A stretch of DNA of 64,000 nt from Sarcomyxa edulis (Eukaryota > Basidiomycota > Agaricomycetes > Agaricales > Mycenaceae): NCBI GenBank assembly GCA_009761415.1, contig QUOL01000020.1, positions 434,001-498,000 of the forward strand. Direction: 5' to 3'. Below the pieces are notes generated by a model. The model worked only from the letters and a program-made list of their open reading frames with translations, was not told the origin of the DNA and ran no database searches. Positions 12,176-21,813 of the stretch are shown one piece after another. How positions within the stretch are numbered: position 1 is the first letter of the stretch; each line of letters begins with the position of its first letter. A program made the translations under genes and the position numbers.

Positions 12176-13593
12176 ATGACTCAGGCTACTGTCCATTCGA
12201 AGGTACCGTCTCAGGCGATTGGTGAGTTTTCCGATTTATTCTTATTCTCGATATTCATAGCTCCGGCACTATCTGACATTGAGATCCAGCTTTTGGTAAT
12301 CCGCCTTGGAAATTACCTGGCCCAGACAGCCCCGGTGCTGACCTATATAATGGTGTCATAAGAAAGTCCACCACGATCGAAACCGGCGCCGATGGACGTG
12401 GCTACTATGGACGGTGTCTCTTTGGGTTCCAGATTGATCAGACCAGATATGATACTGGTTCTCATATATTCGTCGAGTACGCCAGAAACAAAGAGTTAAG
12501 CGATTGCGCTGAGAATCGCCTTCTTGATCGCGGAGATTTCATGACTCATATTTTCTTCTATCATGAAATCATTCCTCTTGTCGAACTCTCTGATCCTATC
12601 CTTCACCTCACTTTCAAGACTATTGACGGTCGCGTCACAGTTACCCATAACCCACTTCCTACTATCAAATACCCCCTCATACCTGACGACACCGGTCTTC
12701 CTGTAATACCAATCTCTTCCTTAACTTGGCACCAATCTTTAACTCTTACTACGGTCGATCTGGTCGAGGCTGCGGATGGCGAGATGTACGTTTTCAAGCA
12801 CGATTCCCAAGTCCTAGATGTGATAGACATGGTGTCACAGCCTTCAGGCGATATCCCACTTAACGACGATACCGTCCAGGAAATCGCCTGCCTGAATCGC
12901 TTCCAATCGCCATTCATCATCAAGCCGCTCTTCATTGTATCTGACACGGCCGATCCCCTTCGTTGTCGAGGATTTCTGATGCCTTTCTTTCGGGCAGGCT
13001 CGCTTGTTGATGTCCTTGCTAGATTGCGCAAAACCAAATACGGGGATGGCGTGCGGGTTTGTCCTCGGTTGACCTCGACACCGTCCACGTTTCCCACTTC
13101 TCCGTCGCTTCCCTTCGATGCTGAAGGCGCTGTGCAGTATGATCATCCAAAGCTACTCGAATGGTCTGTAAAACAACTCTGGGCTTGCGACATTGCCCGC
13201 GGCGTTGTTCTTCTCCACGAGAATTCTCTGCCCAGCGGGGATCTCAAGCTAGACAATGTTCTCCTAGGACCTGACGGTCGTATCTGTCACATTGATATCT
13301 TCTACAGGGGATCTACCGACATATACGTTCCCCCCGAGTATGACTTTGGGCTGCCGACCAAGGCTCATGATATCTTTTCTATGGGCCTCATGTTGTGGGC
13401 ACTTTCTGAAGAATATGATGATTTCGAGAGGAATTCCTTGGAGATACCGCGTCTGTTCTGGCAGGAAGGAGAGGGCGCTGCTCCACTCTGGTATCGTGAG
13501 CTGGTAGGGAGTTGCTTGGATGTTGACGCAGACAAACGTCCATCTGCACAGGTTGTTCTCGATGCTCTTGTTAAAGGATCGGCAGATCTTTGA
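12176..13593 (+). CDS. divergent protein kinase-like protein (copy 1)
   Basis: Exons 12176-12221 and 12290-13593; 449 residues. The first intron sits at the same codon and phase as in the paralogue at 50584-52077, which also fixes the start. About 160 N-terminal residues form a domain shared only with the paralogue. The kinase part shows an ATP-lysine strand (MYVFKHD), a hinge-like region (MPFFRAGSLVDVL), a catalytic loop reading SGDLKLDNVLL in place of HRDxKxxN, and IDIF where DFG is expected. PPEYDF replaces APE, then HDIFSMGLMLWAL. The lysine, the loop aspartate and the asparagine are kept, so activity is possible, but HRD and DFG are altered. Such families are expanded in Agaricomycetes. 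Substrate unknown. Confidence 0.8.
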
Positions 13594-13938
13594 TGAATCT
13601 TTTCCTCTTTGTATTGCGTTAGCTCCTTATGCGAGTCTGGTTTCGGTGCGGAGGTCAATGACAGGCATTGGCAGCGTCCAAGCTGCCATTATCGAGTTGT
13701 TTACGAGCACTGCTAACTCATAAGTAGGTCTGGTACCGTTACTTACGCGCAATCGAATCAATTATATATATCGTATGAATCTCATTTCAAGCATGAATAA
13801 GAAACGTTGAACGTTCGAACCCGAAGAGCTCGTTTGAAGCCATGGCTCCAACAGAATAGAAGCAAGGCCTATACGTAGGGGTTTCGTTCAAAGCTCCGCG
13901 CGTCCTTTGCCATAAACTTGTCTCGACTCCCGACCGAG

Positions 13939-14309
13939 ATGGCCACTGACAGAACATTTGGGACAATCCTGATAGCGGCAACAGCTGCTGATACTTCGTG
14001 CTATGTTATATGGACACGTTCCTACGGTTACAAAAAAACGCAAAGCCCTACAAAATGCGTGTTTTCTGGTTGGGAGTTGTCGGGGAATTGGATTGATACT
14101 TCGAAGTCGATGAGGTGGAAGTGTGGACAGGAGGGAGATAGTATTTGACCAGGAAGTTGGAGAGGACTGCGTCCTGTGGGAAAGGAAGAAAGAGAATCCG
14201 AGTATGAGTGTGTAGACGAGGTGATGAAAGACAAGGAGAAGCTGCGTGACAGGCAATATTCATGTTGTGGATAAACGCGAGCCCTACAACGTCGCCGGTT
14301 TTCAACTCT
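13939..14309. pseudogene. scrambled relic of a membrane kinase-like gene
   Basis: Two pieces related to the gene at 48552-50047 lie back to back in opposite orientation. On the plus strand, 13939-14050 matches its first exon (ATG, TM segment, then SYGYKK against SYAYKK). On the minus strand, about 14309-14035 matches its exons 4 and 5: GLAFIHNMNIACH before an intron, then DAVLSNFLVKYY, and after a small deletion that shifts frame, HLIDFEVSIQFPD. The HRD arginine codon and the splice donor are lost. The exons between are missing. An inversion plus small deletions explains it; this is not a functional gene. Confidence 0.75.
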
Positions 14310-14364
14310 AAATTGGCAGGAGAGGCAACGTCCTGACGAGAGATGTTACGGATGAATGAGATGG

Positions 14365-14916
14365 TTATACAGCATCCGTGAACATTGCGATCCTGTCGAT
14401 TTTCTTTGACGGTAGTATATCTACAGTCAAAGATGGCTCCATACCCAGCTTGAGCTCGAGATCCTTTAATTGGGCAATGAACCCCGGGTTAGGACATACT
14501 GCAGATCTCGCTCTGATCAGCGTTCCCAGAGCGTCCTTCATCGACATGCCCTTCCTTGTCATAAGGTAGGCGACGACGATAGTCGGAGAACGGGACACCG
14601 CAGCTGAGCAATGTACTAGTATACGCCCAGATGGGATAGCGGAGACGGCGTCGATAATATTATTGGCTTCTTCAACAACCTGATCGATAGACGACGCCTG
14701 GTTGTCGGAGAGGGAGAGACGGTAATAAGCAATATTAGGCAAAACAGCTTGCGGCGTAGCTCCAATACTGAGAACATGCGTGATGTTGTGAGCGGTGAGA
14801 AAGGACGAGGAAGCAGCAGACCGTGGGCCGAGGTAGAGATATGGAGGAACCACCAGGACTGCCGCATCTCCGTTCAAAGTGGCATTCGAGGTCTGTTTCT
14901 TCGATCTAGGAGCCAT
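14365..14916 (-). CDS. small dual-specificity phosphatase
   Basis: Single exon, 183 residues. The cysteine phosphatase signature VHCSAAVSRSPT is complete, with the nucleophile near Cys103 and the P-loop arginine six residues later; Asp71 in LSLSDNQ sits where the general acid is expected. AYLMTRKGMSMKDAL and the following NPGF are typical of atypical dual-specificity phosphatases. No docking or targeting domain is present; the N-terminus is short and basic. Substrate unknown. ATG at 14916 is the only sensible start. Flanked by the kinase relic and by the hAT-type insertions. Confidence 0.9.
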   Translation of the reverse strand: MAPRSKKQTSNATLNGDAAVLVVPPYLYLGPRSAASSSFLTAHNITHVLSIGATPQAVLPNIAYYRLSLSDNQASSIDQVVEEANNIIDAVSAIPSGRILVHCSAAVSRSPTIVVAYLMTRKGMSMKDALGTLIRARSAVCPNPGFIAQLKDLELKLGMEPSLTVDILPSKKIDRIAMFTDAV

Positions 14917-15233
14917 ACTGCAGTGTCACAGGATAAATGAGGAAAGGACTGAGTATATACAGTATACGCAGTTAGAACTGAAAGAAGAGAGGCGGTTTCG
15001 GGCCAAGTTTTAGCGCGCGTCCCAGCTGCAAACAGTGGCTGTGCAATAACTCTCAGGCCTCGATTCGCGGTCACGGTTGCCAGGTCACGGTGTCTCCCAA
15101 CGTACTTAGCTTGATATGATCGTGCTGGTGCTACGAGAGTGCTGATAGATGATCTGCTGAATTCCGCTATGTGTAGGTATCCGGAATTCTTGTAACTCAA
15201 GATGCTTGATTACAATGAGAAATAGATCTGGCG
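14917..15233. other. phosphatase promoter region
   Basis: 317 bp upstream of the phosphatase, up to the target duplication of the outer hAT-type element. No gene seen. Confidence 0.5.
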
Positions 15234-15241
15234 TAGTTAAC

Positions 15242-16389
15242 TAGGGTGGCGGGTTTAAGTCAACTGTTATTAACACCTGTTATCTCCTGTTATTAACACG
15301 TCACGTTTCGGGGTTATGAACAGTTGTTAACTCGACGGGCAAAATTTTGGTGTTATTAACACCTAGACGGACTGCACGTGATACAGTAAGCCGGAGGGTA
15401 TATGGATGAAGGTGGAATCAAGATAAGATGAATGACAATTGCAAGGGTCTTGTTCGAATTTTCCGTTGGTATTTCTTACTGTCGAATGCTTTCCCGTGTC
15501 GGAAAATAGCTGAGAAAAATCTTGGAAAAATCGCCGCGAATTGGCCACAAGTGTGGCTGTGCCGCCGATACGAGAGGTAGTGATGTGCCGGCCCGGCTTG
15601 GCCTGGAAGCCCCGGCTTTGGCCCGGCCTCTCACGGCTTTGGCTTCCGAGAATCTCAGGCCGGGCCAAAGCCAAAATTCAGGGCTTGGCTTTGGCCTGAG
15701 ACGGCCTGAGCCGCGGCCTGTAGGGGGCGAAGGTGATATTTTTTACAAGGCATGGACTACTATTTTCTGCGAGACTCGTTATATACCAGAGCCAAACCCG
15801 CCCGAATTACTTCATGAACTCATGTTCGGAACATTTTCTGGCATGCAAATGTCACGGTAGGTCACATGATATCTCGTCCGACTTTTTGGCGACTTTTTTT
15901 CCTGTCCGGATCGCAAGATTGAGGCATTTTAGCTCTACCAAAAACTCGTTCTGAACTTGCTCCTAGGCCCCGGCCTGACGGCTTGGCTCGGGCCTCTGCG
16001 AGCTCAGGCCGGGCCAAAGCCCTCCCAGGCCGTGAACTTTGGCCCGGCTTGGCCCGGCCTACATTGTCACGGCCCGGCTTGGCCCACGGCCTGAGGCCGG
16101 GCCAGCACATCACTAACGAGAGGCGTCAAATATTTAAATCCTTGTCAAATTCGCCTCATTTTCTTCGAAAGAGGAGGGGATCGAGCTCAATAAGACTTAT
16201 AGCTAAGATTCTGAACAATGAAAATTTTTTGCACAAGAACGGACGTTGCTATAGCTCTCCTGGGTATGTCACGTGCCTGTTTACCCTAGGTGTTAAAAAC
16301 GGTTATAAACATGGCCGAAAAAAAAAATCCGGCCTGCGGCGCGTTTATAAGCAGTGAATAACTCCTGAGGAGTTAATCCCCGTACCCTA
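15242..16389. mobile_element. non-autonomous hAT-type element (outer)
   Basis: Flanked by the perfect 8-bp direct repeat TAGTTAAC (15234-15241 and 16390-16397). The ends are imperfect terminal inverted repeats: TAGGGTGGCGGG on the left, TAGGGTACGGGG on the right strand. An 8-bp duplication with TA-starting termini is what hAT transposases leave. Without the nested insertion the element is about 600 bp and has no transposase ORF. GTTATTAAC-type motifs recur near the left end. Confidence 0.75.
15578..16115. mobile_element. non-autonomous hAT-type MITE (inner)
   Basis: 538 bp, flanked by the perfect 8-bp duplication ACGAGAGG (15570-15577 and 16116-16123). Terminal inverted repeats begin TAGTGATGTGC on both strands and match at 19 of the first 20 positions (TAGTGATGTGCYGGCCCGGC). 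Subterminal regions are packed with GGCCCGGC/GCCGGGCC motifs in both orientations, so single strands could fold strongly. No coding capacity. It sits inside the outer hAT-type element and is therefore younger. Confidence 0.85.
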
Positions 16390-16397
16390 TAGTTAAC

Positions 16398-16795
16398 GGC
16401 TGGATCCTATTTCCAAGGTTTGGGGGAAAGTTTCGAGACGAAGTCTCGGGGTCACGTGACACCGATCAATAACTTCCAAACAGAGCCGAATCTCGGAGAA
16501 AGCCGCTGTCCAAAACGGGACACGATCGAGATCGCAATCTGAAGGAATTATTCAAGACTAAGTCTAAAAACTTTGAGCGTTTCCAAGTGGTACTTGAAAG
16601 ACCGCCAGAGGGTCTGAGAAATAGCAAGACTATACCACATAGCGTAGCTCACAACTAGTCGAGGCTTCTTCGAAGACCCCGACTCCCCAAACAAGAGCAA
16701 GCGATGAATCCCCACTCTACGCGACGAGGAAAAATTTGATCACGATGTCCAAGAAAAACAAATAGTCCACTGGAGAGGCCTCCGAGCTCGCCCCT
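16398..16795. other. presumed 3' non-coding end of the tyrosine-recombinase retroelement
   Basis: About 400 bp between the recombinase stop codon and the outer hAT-type element. Contains the palindrome GAGACGAAGTCTC near 16435. I could not find the terminal repeat that would fix the element boundary. Confidence 0.4.
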
Positions 16796-17404
16796 TCACT
16801 TCAATTGAAAACGGACGCGATATCCCTCCATCGCCTCCTCTACGAGATTGATGCGCGACGCCCCCGCCCGCGAAATGAAAAGAGGTAAGATGCTCTCTAT
16901 CCTCCTCCAATAAGCCAAGAAGGCCCTCGACAGCCATCGCCCCTGCGTCTGAACGATGTCCGGCGGCGTACCCAAAAGCAACAATTGTGTCGCCCCGCCA
17001 ATGCGAAATCCGTGACCGGGCATGTCTGGTAAGCCTGCCGCCACCCAAATCTCATTACAACGCTGCATGAACCAATCCTTAACCATGGGCGCCCATCCGC
17101 CCCCCTCCGTCTCAAAAGCGAACAGAGGAGCGTCCGCCGGCAAATCAGCGCTGCACCGCCGATGATGCGCTAGCGCCTCAAACGGACACGAGGGATCGTC
17201 TCTCGAAGTGACCGATATGTCAGCCCCGTCCACCCCCGTCGTCTTCGTCCAAGGTATGTGGAACGTATTGAAAGAGACACCCGTCCCAGTGTAACCCTCT
17301 GATAACGTAGTAGAACGAGCAACGTGCTTCACTGGATCGAAAAGATTGACGCTCGGTATCGTCAACTCGCCCAAGCGACAACAACTCCAAAACGCTACAC
17401 ACGC
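16796..17404 (-). pseudogene. tyrosine recombinase, C-terminal piece
   Basis: Holds the catalytic half: CCRLGEL (first arginine), GHGFRIGGAT (HxxR), QGRW and the tyrosine in AYWRR, in the order and spacing of tyrosine recombinases. The upstream end is cut at 17404 by the 5' LTR of the 24.5-kb element; 17401-17404 (ACGC) is repeated at 41865-41868. Stop codon at 16798-16796. Nothing in this piece is frameshifted. Confidence 0.85.
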
Positions 17405-18394
17405 TGTGAGGATACCAGCATCCCCAGCCAAGGAATCGACAACTATACAACAACCTACTCTTATGCGACTCCTCAGACATAGCTAACTACAGAGATACTG
17501 GTGGCATCACCACAAACGACTTACTTTTCGAATGACCGGACACTGAAAGACACCAAGTACCCGCTACTTGACGGTTTCTCCCCGAAAGCGGCCTCTTCAT
17601 CCACTCACCAAACGCTAACCCGCCTTCGGTCACGTCTCAGAACGTTTCGGAATACTTGAAATCACACACGAACAACTTCTCCGAAGGAAATCTACCGCCA
17701 GAACCCAATTCCCTATCGTTGTTTCACCTGACCGAAGGCCCAATGTACTCGATCACCTCTCCGCAGCCCCCTAGATCCTTCGGACAGATCCCAAATCGTT
17801 TCAGCAGGTTCCCTTTCACCTCTAGAAGACCTCATCGAGAGATACTTCACCGACAAAACATTGCCACCAGTCGACATACCGCCAACGTGATGCTTGCTGC
17901 CCTGAGCTGTTCTTCCTATCAAATCGGACATATTCCCTTTACATTGTGATCTCAATTCACACCTTTCCATGCATCTGGACGCCTCGTTAAGACCTCCGTC
18001 CACCCTGACCAAGTGGTGCTACGGAATATTCTTCCCTCTGTGTTTATCACATGACACAGCACTTGTAAGCGAGGTATCGCCCGCTAACAAAGACACTACA
18101 GGTCTCCGCCTAGCAACCCACATCAAATTCACTCTTCTCGGACAACTTTGGCCGTCGCATCTTGGAAAAATCTATCGGAAGCTCCCCATCATCCTGCTCA
18201 CTCGGACATGTTTCATCACTTCACAAATTCACCTTGCAACGCTTTCAGAAAACACCTCAGGCCCTAACCTTTCACACTGAGCGAGGTTCGGACACATCAA
18301 AACCAATACCGGATCTGTTTCATCATTGGAGATCTCGGGGACCTTGGGATGGCACTCGGGGTGAAGAATTAGGCAAGGACAGGGAAGGAATTCA

Positions 18395-18402
18395 TATATA
18401 AA
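18395..18402 (+). promoter_or_regulatory. TATA box in the 5' LTR
   Basis: TATATAAA in the second half of the LTR, oriented with gag-pol. Marks the probable U3/R border. The same box occurs in the 3' LTR and, reversed, in the solo LTR. Confidence 0.55.
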
Positions 18403-18695
18403 GTAGGATAGGACATGGAGAACGGTAGATAGAACCAGTGTGGACGAGAACCAGAGGAACATACCCGAATCGACCAACTACCCAGTCACTCTCTATAGGA
18501 ATTCTATCTCTTTCTCATACTTCTGAAACCGAGACAAGGAACGATTACAGGAGTCGGTCAAAACAAGAGAAAAAGGACTTGATTCAGTCGGCAGTACCAC
18601 TCCCGGAACAAAGGAAGCTCTTCGAAATCAGTCCAGAGCTGTCCGAAACCCTCGAAGCTCTCCGAAATCAGTTCAGAGCTGTCGGAAACCTTCGA

Positions 18696-18923
18696 TAGCT
18701 CTCCGAAGACGTTTTATAACTATACAAAGCATCGGTCAGCTCACCAAAAGCCGTCCGAGGCCCTCGTAGGTTCTCCAAGATCGAACTTATAGCTGTCCGA
18801 AGCCCCCGATAGCTCCCCGAAGACGTATTATAAGCCGTCCGAAGCATCGATCAGCTCTCCGAAAGCTGTCCGAGGCCTTCGTAGGTTTTCCAAGATCGAA
18901 CCTATAGCTGCCCGAAGCCTCTA
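18696..18923. repeat. 114-bp tandem duplication inside the LTR
   Basis: Two diverged copies, 18696-18809 and 18810-18923, each starting TAGCTCYCCGAAGACG and containing a CTCTCCGAA / GCTGTCCGA motif that also recurs just upstream. It lies downstream of the TATA box, so it would be in the transcript leader. Present in all three LTR copies. Confidence 0.7.
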
Positions 18924-19151
18924 AACGGCCTACCGAGAACGATCCTACAAGTCCGAAGCTTACCTTACACCTCATCATCTCATACCCACCTCACCACCAT
19001 ACGAACACATTATCCAAACACAAGTCACTGGGCATTAGGATTTCTCGCTACGTAAAATCCCCTCCGAGAAAACGTCACCTTACCCCCTAGAGGCGAACTA
19101 TAGTTAGGAGTCTAGCCCATCTACTCCTAGCGCCGCAGTCCTCATCACAAC

Positions 19152-19170
19152 TGGAGCCCACCGCGAGGGG
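19152..19170 (+). promoter_or_regulatory. tRNA primer-binding site
   Basis: TGGAGCCCACCGCGAGGGG, two bases after the LTR. It begins with TGG, the complement of a tRNA CCA end, and implies a tRNA with U as discriminator base. The same site occurs next to the LTR of the smaller nested element. Confidence 0.75.
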
Positions 19171-19179
19171 ATTTAAAAG

Positions 19180-21813
19180 GTGTCTACTAGACGAGTTACC
19201 CGAGCCCAAACTCGTTTAGCTGAAGCAGAGCTTCAAGCCTTCTCTCAAACTTCCCGTATACCACATTTATCCGTCGAATATCCACAAAGCGACCTTTCCG
19301 AAGAAACGACTCCGCCCGAATCGTCACCGCTATCGGACGTACCATCAATAAATCTTGATTGGTTGCCATCCCAAACACCTCCTTCCAACATAGATACCTC
19401 AGACGAAGAATTGCTCCCGCGTTCCGTTGAATCGGACACTATTTCAACAGAGGCCTCCCTTACGCCCTCGGAAGACTCGGTTAGCCTAGCCCAGGGAAAC
19501 GAACCGTCAAACAGTTTACCAGCTGAACCCTTATCTCACCTCCAATTGGAGTCTCGAATCCTATCCATCCCTTCCCGCCAAACTTCAACACAAGACCAAA
19601 CGCAGACTCAGCCGCCTCCTCCGTCTCAGATACCGTTACCATCGAATCGCATAACCCCTCGAATATCCCAACCCCGAATACAGAAAAACCTTCCAACAAT
19701 GACGTCAAGACCACCGCCTACCCGGACCAGCAGGGACGCTCCAAAATTTGATGGTCTCGACGAATCTGTTACAAGGTATTTCGAAGACATAGACCAAGTA
19801 TGCACGGCGGCTGGGAAAGCGTCGGATAAAGAGAAAATCGACATGGCTAGGTACTACCTTGGGGCGGAAGACGAATCGCTTTGGAAGGTGGTTACCGCAA
19901 AAGACTGGGACGCCTTCAAATCCGAAGTCCGGAAGCTTTATCCCGGATCAGACGAGAAAAAGAAATATACGCTCAATGATCTAGAGGTCTTGCTTGCAAA
20001 AGAAGCAGCAATACCGATTAACACCAAATCGGACTTTGGAAAATACCATCGATCTTTCACCAGGATATCGCATCATCTCAAAGACCAAAACAAGATCTCT
20101 GCGAAAGAAGAGAATCGCCTCTACGTAAAAGGACTCCACCCGCAGTTCCTGGTCCAGCTAATGGCCCGACTAAAAATCAAGAAGCCCGACCAGGAACTCG
20201 ACGAACCATATATGATCGATGACCTCTACAAGGAAGGCCAACATATCCTAGGAGGACAGGTTCTTTACAGCGGAACACAGACGACTGGAATGGATCCGGT
20301 AGTTAAACAAGAAATAGACGAAATGTCGAGGGAAATAAAGGCGCTTAATAGGGAGTTGGCAGCAAGCATGAGTACGTTGGCAGCGACGTTATCAAACATG
20401 GGGGCAAACCAGGCCATGTCGTACAATAACCGTTACCAAGGCTATGTCCCGGCGCAGGGAAGGGCACCTAACCCATTCCTCGATCGATCCCCTGTCCGAA
20501 GAACTCAAAACGGTCCAGGAAACGGCTCGGTTTGTGCGTTCTGTTCGGACACGTCTCACTTCATTCGAGATTGTCCGAAGGTCGCCGAATTTATCAGAGA
20601 TGGAAAATGCATGCGAAACATGAACGGAAAAGTCGTACTTCCGAACGGAGCATGGGTTCCTTCAAATATAGAAGGAATCAACTTGGCTGCCAGAATCAAC
20701 AGGTACCATGAAATGTATCCGGGGTCAATTATAAATGGCGTCAACTTTGTACGCGATGCACCTCCCCATGCCTCTACCATGTGGTTCGCATCGTCCGGAG
20801 AAACTTCTAGTTCGTACTACAAAGAATCAAGGATCGAGGAGATCGAGGAAGAAGAAGAAGACATCGGAGAAGTCCTAGCAAACGAACAAGCAAGAAAAAA
20901 CCGTAATGGCAAACCGCTGGAACCTACGGAGAAACCTGTACCTGCTATGCGAAGGAAAGGACCCCCCGGACGACCTCAGCCGCTCCCTGACGATCCGGTC
21001 AGCCAAGTTCCTCCCAAAAAGAAAACGGTAGAATTCGAAAAGGATGCGACCGAAGGAAGGAAGCAGGTACAAACTGGTCCGCAGTATAAATTCTCAACGC
21101 CGATAGAAGATCCGGAGTTGGCAAAAAGGGTCTTGAACCGATCACTTGATACTCAAATATCCATCTCACAAAGAGAATTACTTTCGCTTAGCCTAGATGT
21201 CAGAAAACAGTACAAGGAACTGGTGTCTACTAAAAGGATTCCGACGGTTGGACGACTCGAGTCGATTAATCCGGACAACATCGACGAACCGGACTCCAGT
21301 TATATCCTTCGGTACGAAAATCCGAACGGACCGGATGAAGAAATTCTCCTCACGGGCTCATCCATTGAAAAACTCAGAGTAATCTACCCGACTATCGAGG
21401 ATGAAAAGGTCGAATGTGTGTTGGACGGAGGGTCGGAAATAATTGCCATGAACAAGGGACTTTGGCAGAAACTCGGAATACACTTGAGGCCGGACCATAA
21501 AATCACTATGGAATCGGCCAATAGCCAGCATGACACGACTACGGGGCTTATCGAGGACCTTAAATTTAATATTGGAGGACTCGAAATCTATCTGAAGGTC
21601 CATGTGGTGGAAAACGCTCCGTTCGAAATACTAATGGGACGACCATTCTTTAAACTAACGGGATGCGTTACCAAGGACTACACGACCGGAAACCAGGACC
21701 TGACCTTGACCTGCCCTAATACAGGGAAGGTTGTCACAGTTCCAACGTTCGTAAAACCAAAACGATCTTCACCGACATCGGTGGGTTTTCGCCCGGTCGG
21801 AGGCCGTCAGTAG
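19180..21813 (+). CDS. Ty3-type gag and protease
   Basis: Open frame of 877 codons from GTG; there is no in-frame ATG before 19699, where gag proper probably begins (MTSRPPPTRTSRDAPKFDG). The leader part is Ser/Pro/Thr-rich. A CCHC zinc knuckle (CAFCSDTSHFIRDC, near residue 452) marks the nucleocapsid, and a retropepsin follows with active site VLDGGSE near residue 749, where DTG or DSG is usual. LMGRPF is the second protease landmark. The frame ends at 21813 and overlaps pol, which is in the -1 frame. Confidence 0.85.
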   Translation: MSTRRVTRAQTRLAEAELQAFSQTSRIPHLSVEYPQSDLSEETTPPESSPLSDVPSINLDWLPSQTPPSNIDTSDEELLPRSVESDTISTEASLTPSEDSVSLAQGNEPSNSLPAEPLSHLQLESRILSIPSRQTSTQDQTQTQPPPPSQIPLPSNRITPRISQPRIQKNLPTMTSRPPPTRTSRDAPKFDGLDESVTRYFEDIDQVCTAAGKASDKEKIDMARYYLGAEDESLWKVVTAKDWDAFKSEVRKLYPGSDEKKKYTLNDLEVLLAKEAAIPINTKSDFGKYHRSFTRISHHLKDQNKISAKEENRLYVKGLHPQFLVQLMARLKIKKPDQELDEPYMIDDLYKEGQHILGGQVLYSGTQTTGMDPVVKQEIDEMSREIKALNRELAASMSTLAATLSNMGANQAMSYNNRYQGYVPAQGRAPNPFLDRSPVRRTQNGPGNGSVCAFCSDTSHFIRDCPKVAEFIRDGKCMRNMNGKVVLPNGAWVPSNIEGINLAARINRYHEMYPGSIINGVNFVRDAPPHASTMWFASSGETSSSYYKESRIEEIEEEEEDIGEVLANEQARKNRNGKPLEPTEKPVPAMRRKGPPGRPQPLPDDPVSQVPPKKKTVEFEKDATEGRKQVQTGPQYKFSTPIEDPELAKRVLNRSLDTQISISQRELLSLSLDVRKQYKELVSTKRIPTVGRLESINPDNIDEPDSSYILRYENPNGPDEEILLTGSSIEKLRVIYPTIEDEKVECVLDGGSEIIAMNKGLWQKLGIHLRPDHKITMESANSQHDTTTGLIEDLKFNIGGLEIYLKVHVVENAPFEILMGRPFFKLTGCVTKDYTTGNQDLTLTCPNTGKVVTVPTFVKPKRSSPTSVGFRPVGGRQ

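Larger units (their letters stand above)
17405..19149 (+). repeat. 5' LTR of the 24.5-kb element
   Basis: Starts TGTGAGGATACC and ends CCTCATCACA, with short inverted ends. 1745 bp. A TATATAAA box lies at about 18395-18402. Same sequence as 40120-41864 as far as I could compare; a diverged reversed copy is at 42112-43860. Confidence 0.93.

Noticed and set aside
16796..17431. Reading the recombinase C-terminal frame as a complete gene with a start near 17431
   Set aside because: The first residues come from LTR sequence; the real upstream part is at 41865-42111 and 43861-44302.
18438..18924. The CTCTCCGAA-rich LTR segment as a satellite
   Set aside because: It is confined to the LTR and present once per LTR copy, so it is an internal LTR duplication.
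17656..18978. Open frames of 60-100 codons inside the LTRs, repeated in all three copies
   Set aside because: They recur only because the LTR recurs; composition is random and the frames overlap on both strands.
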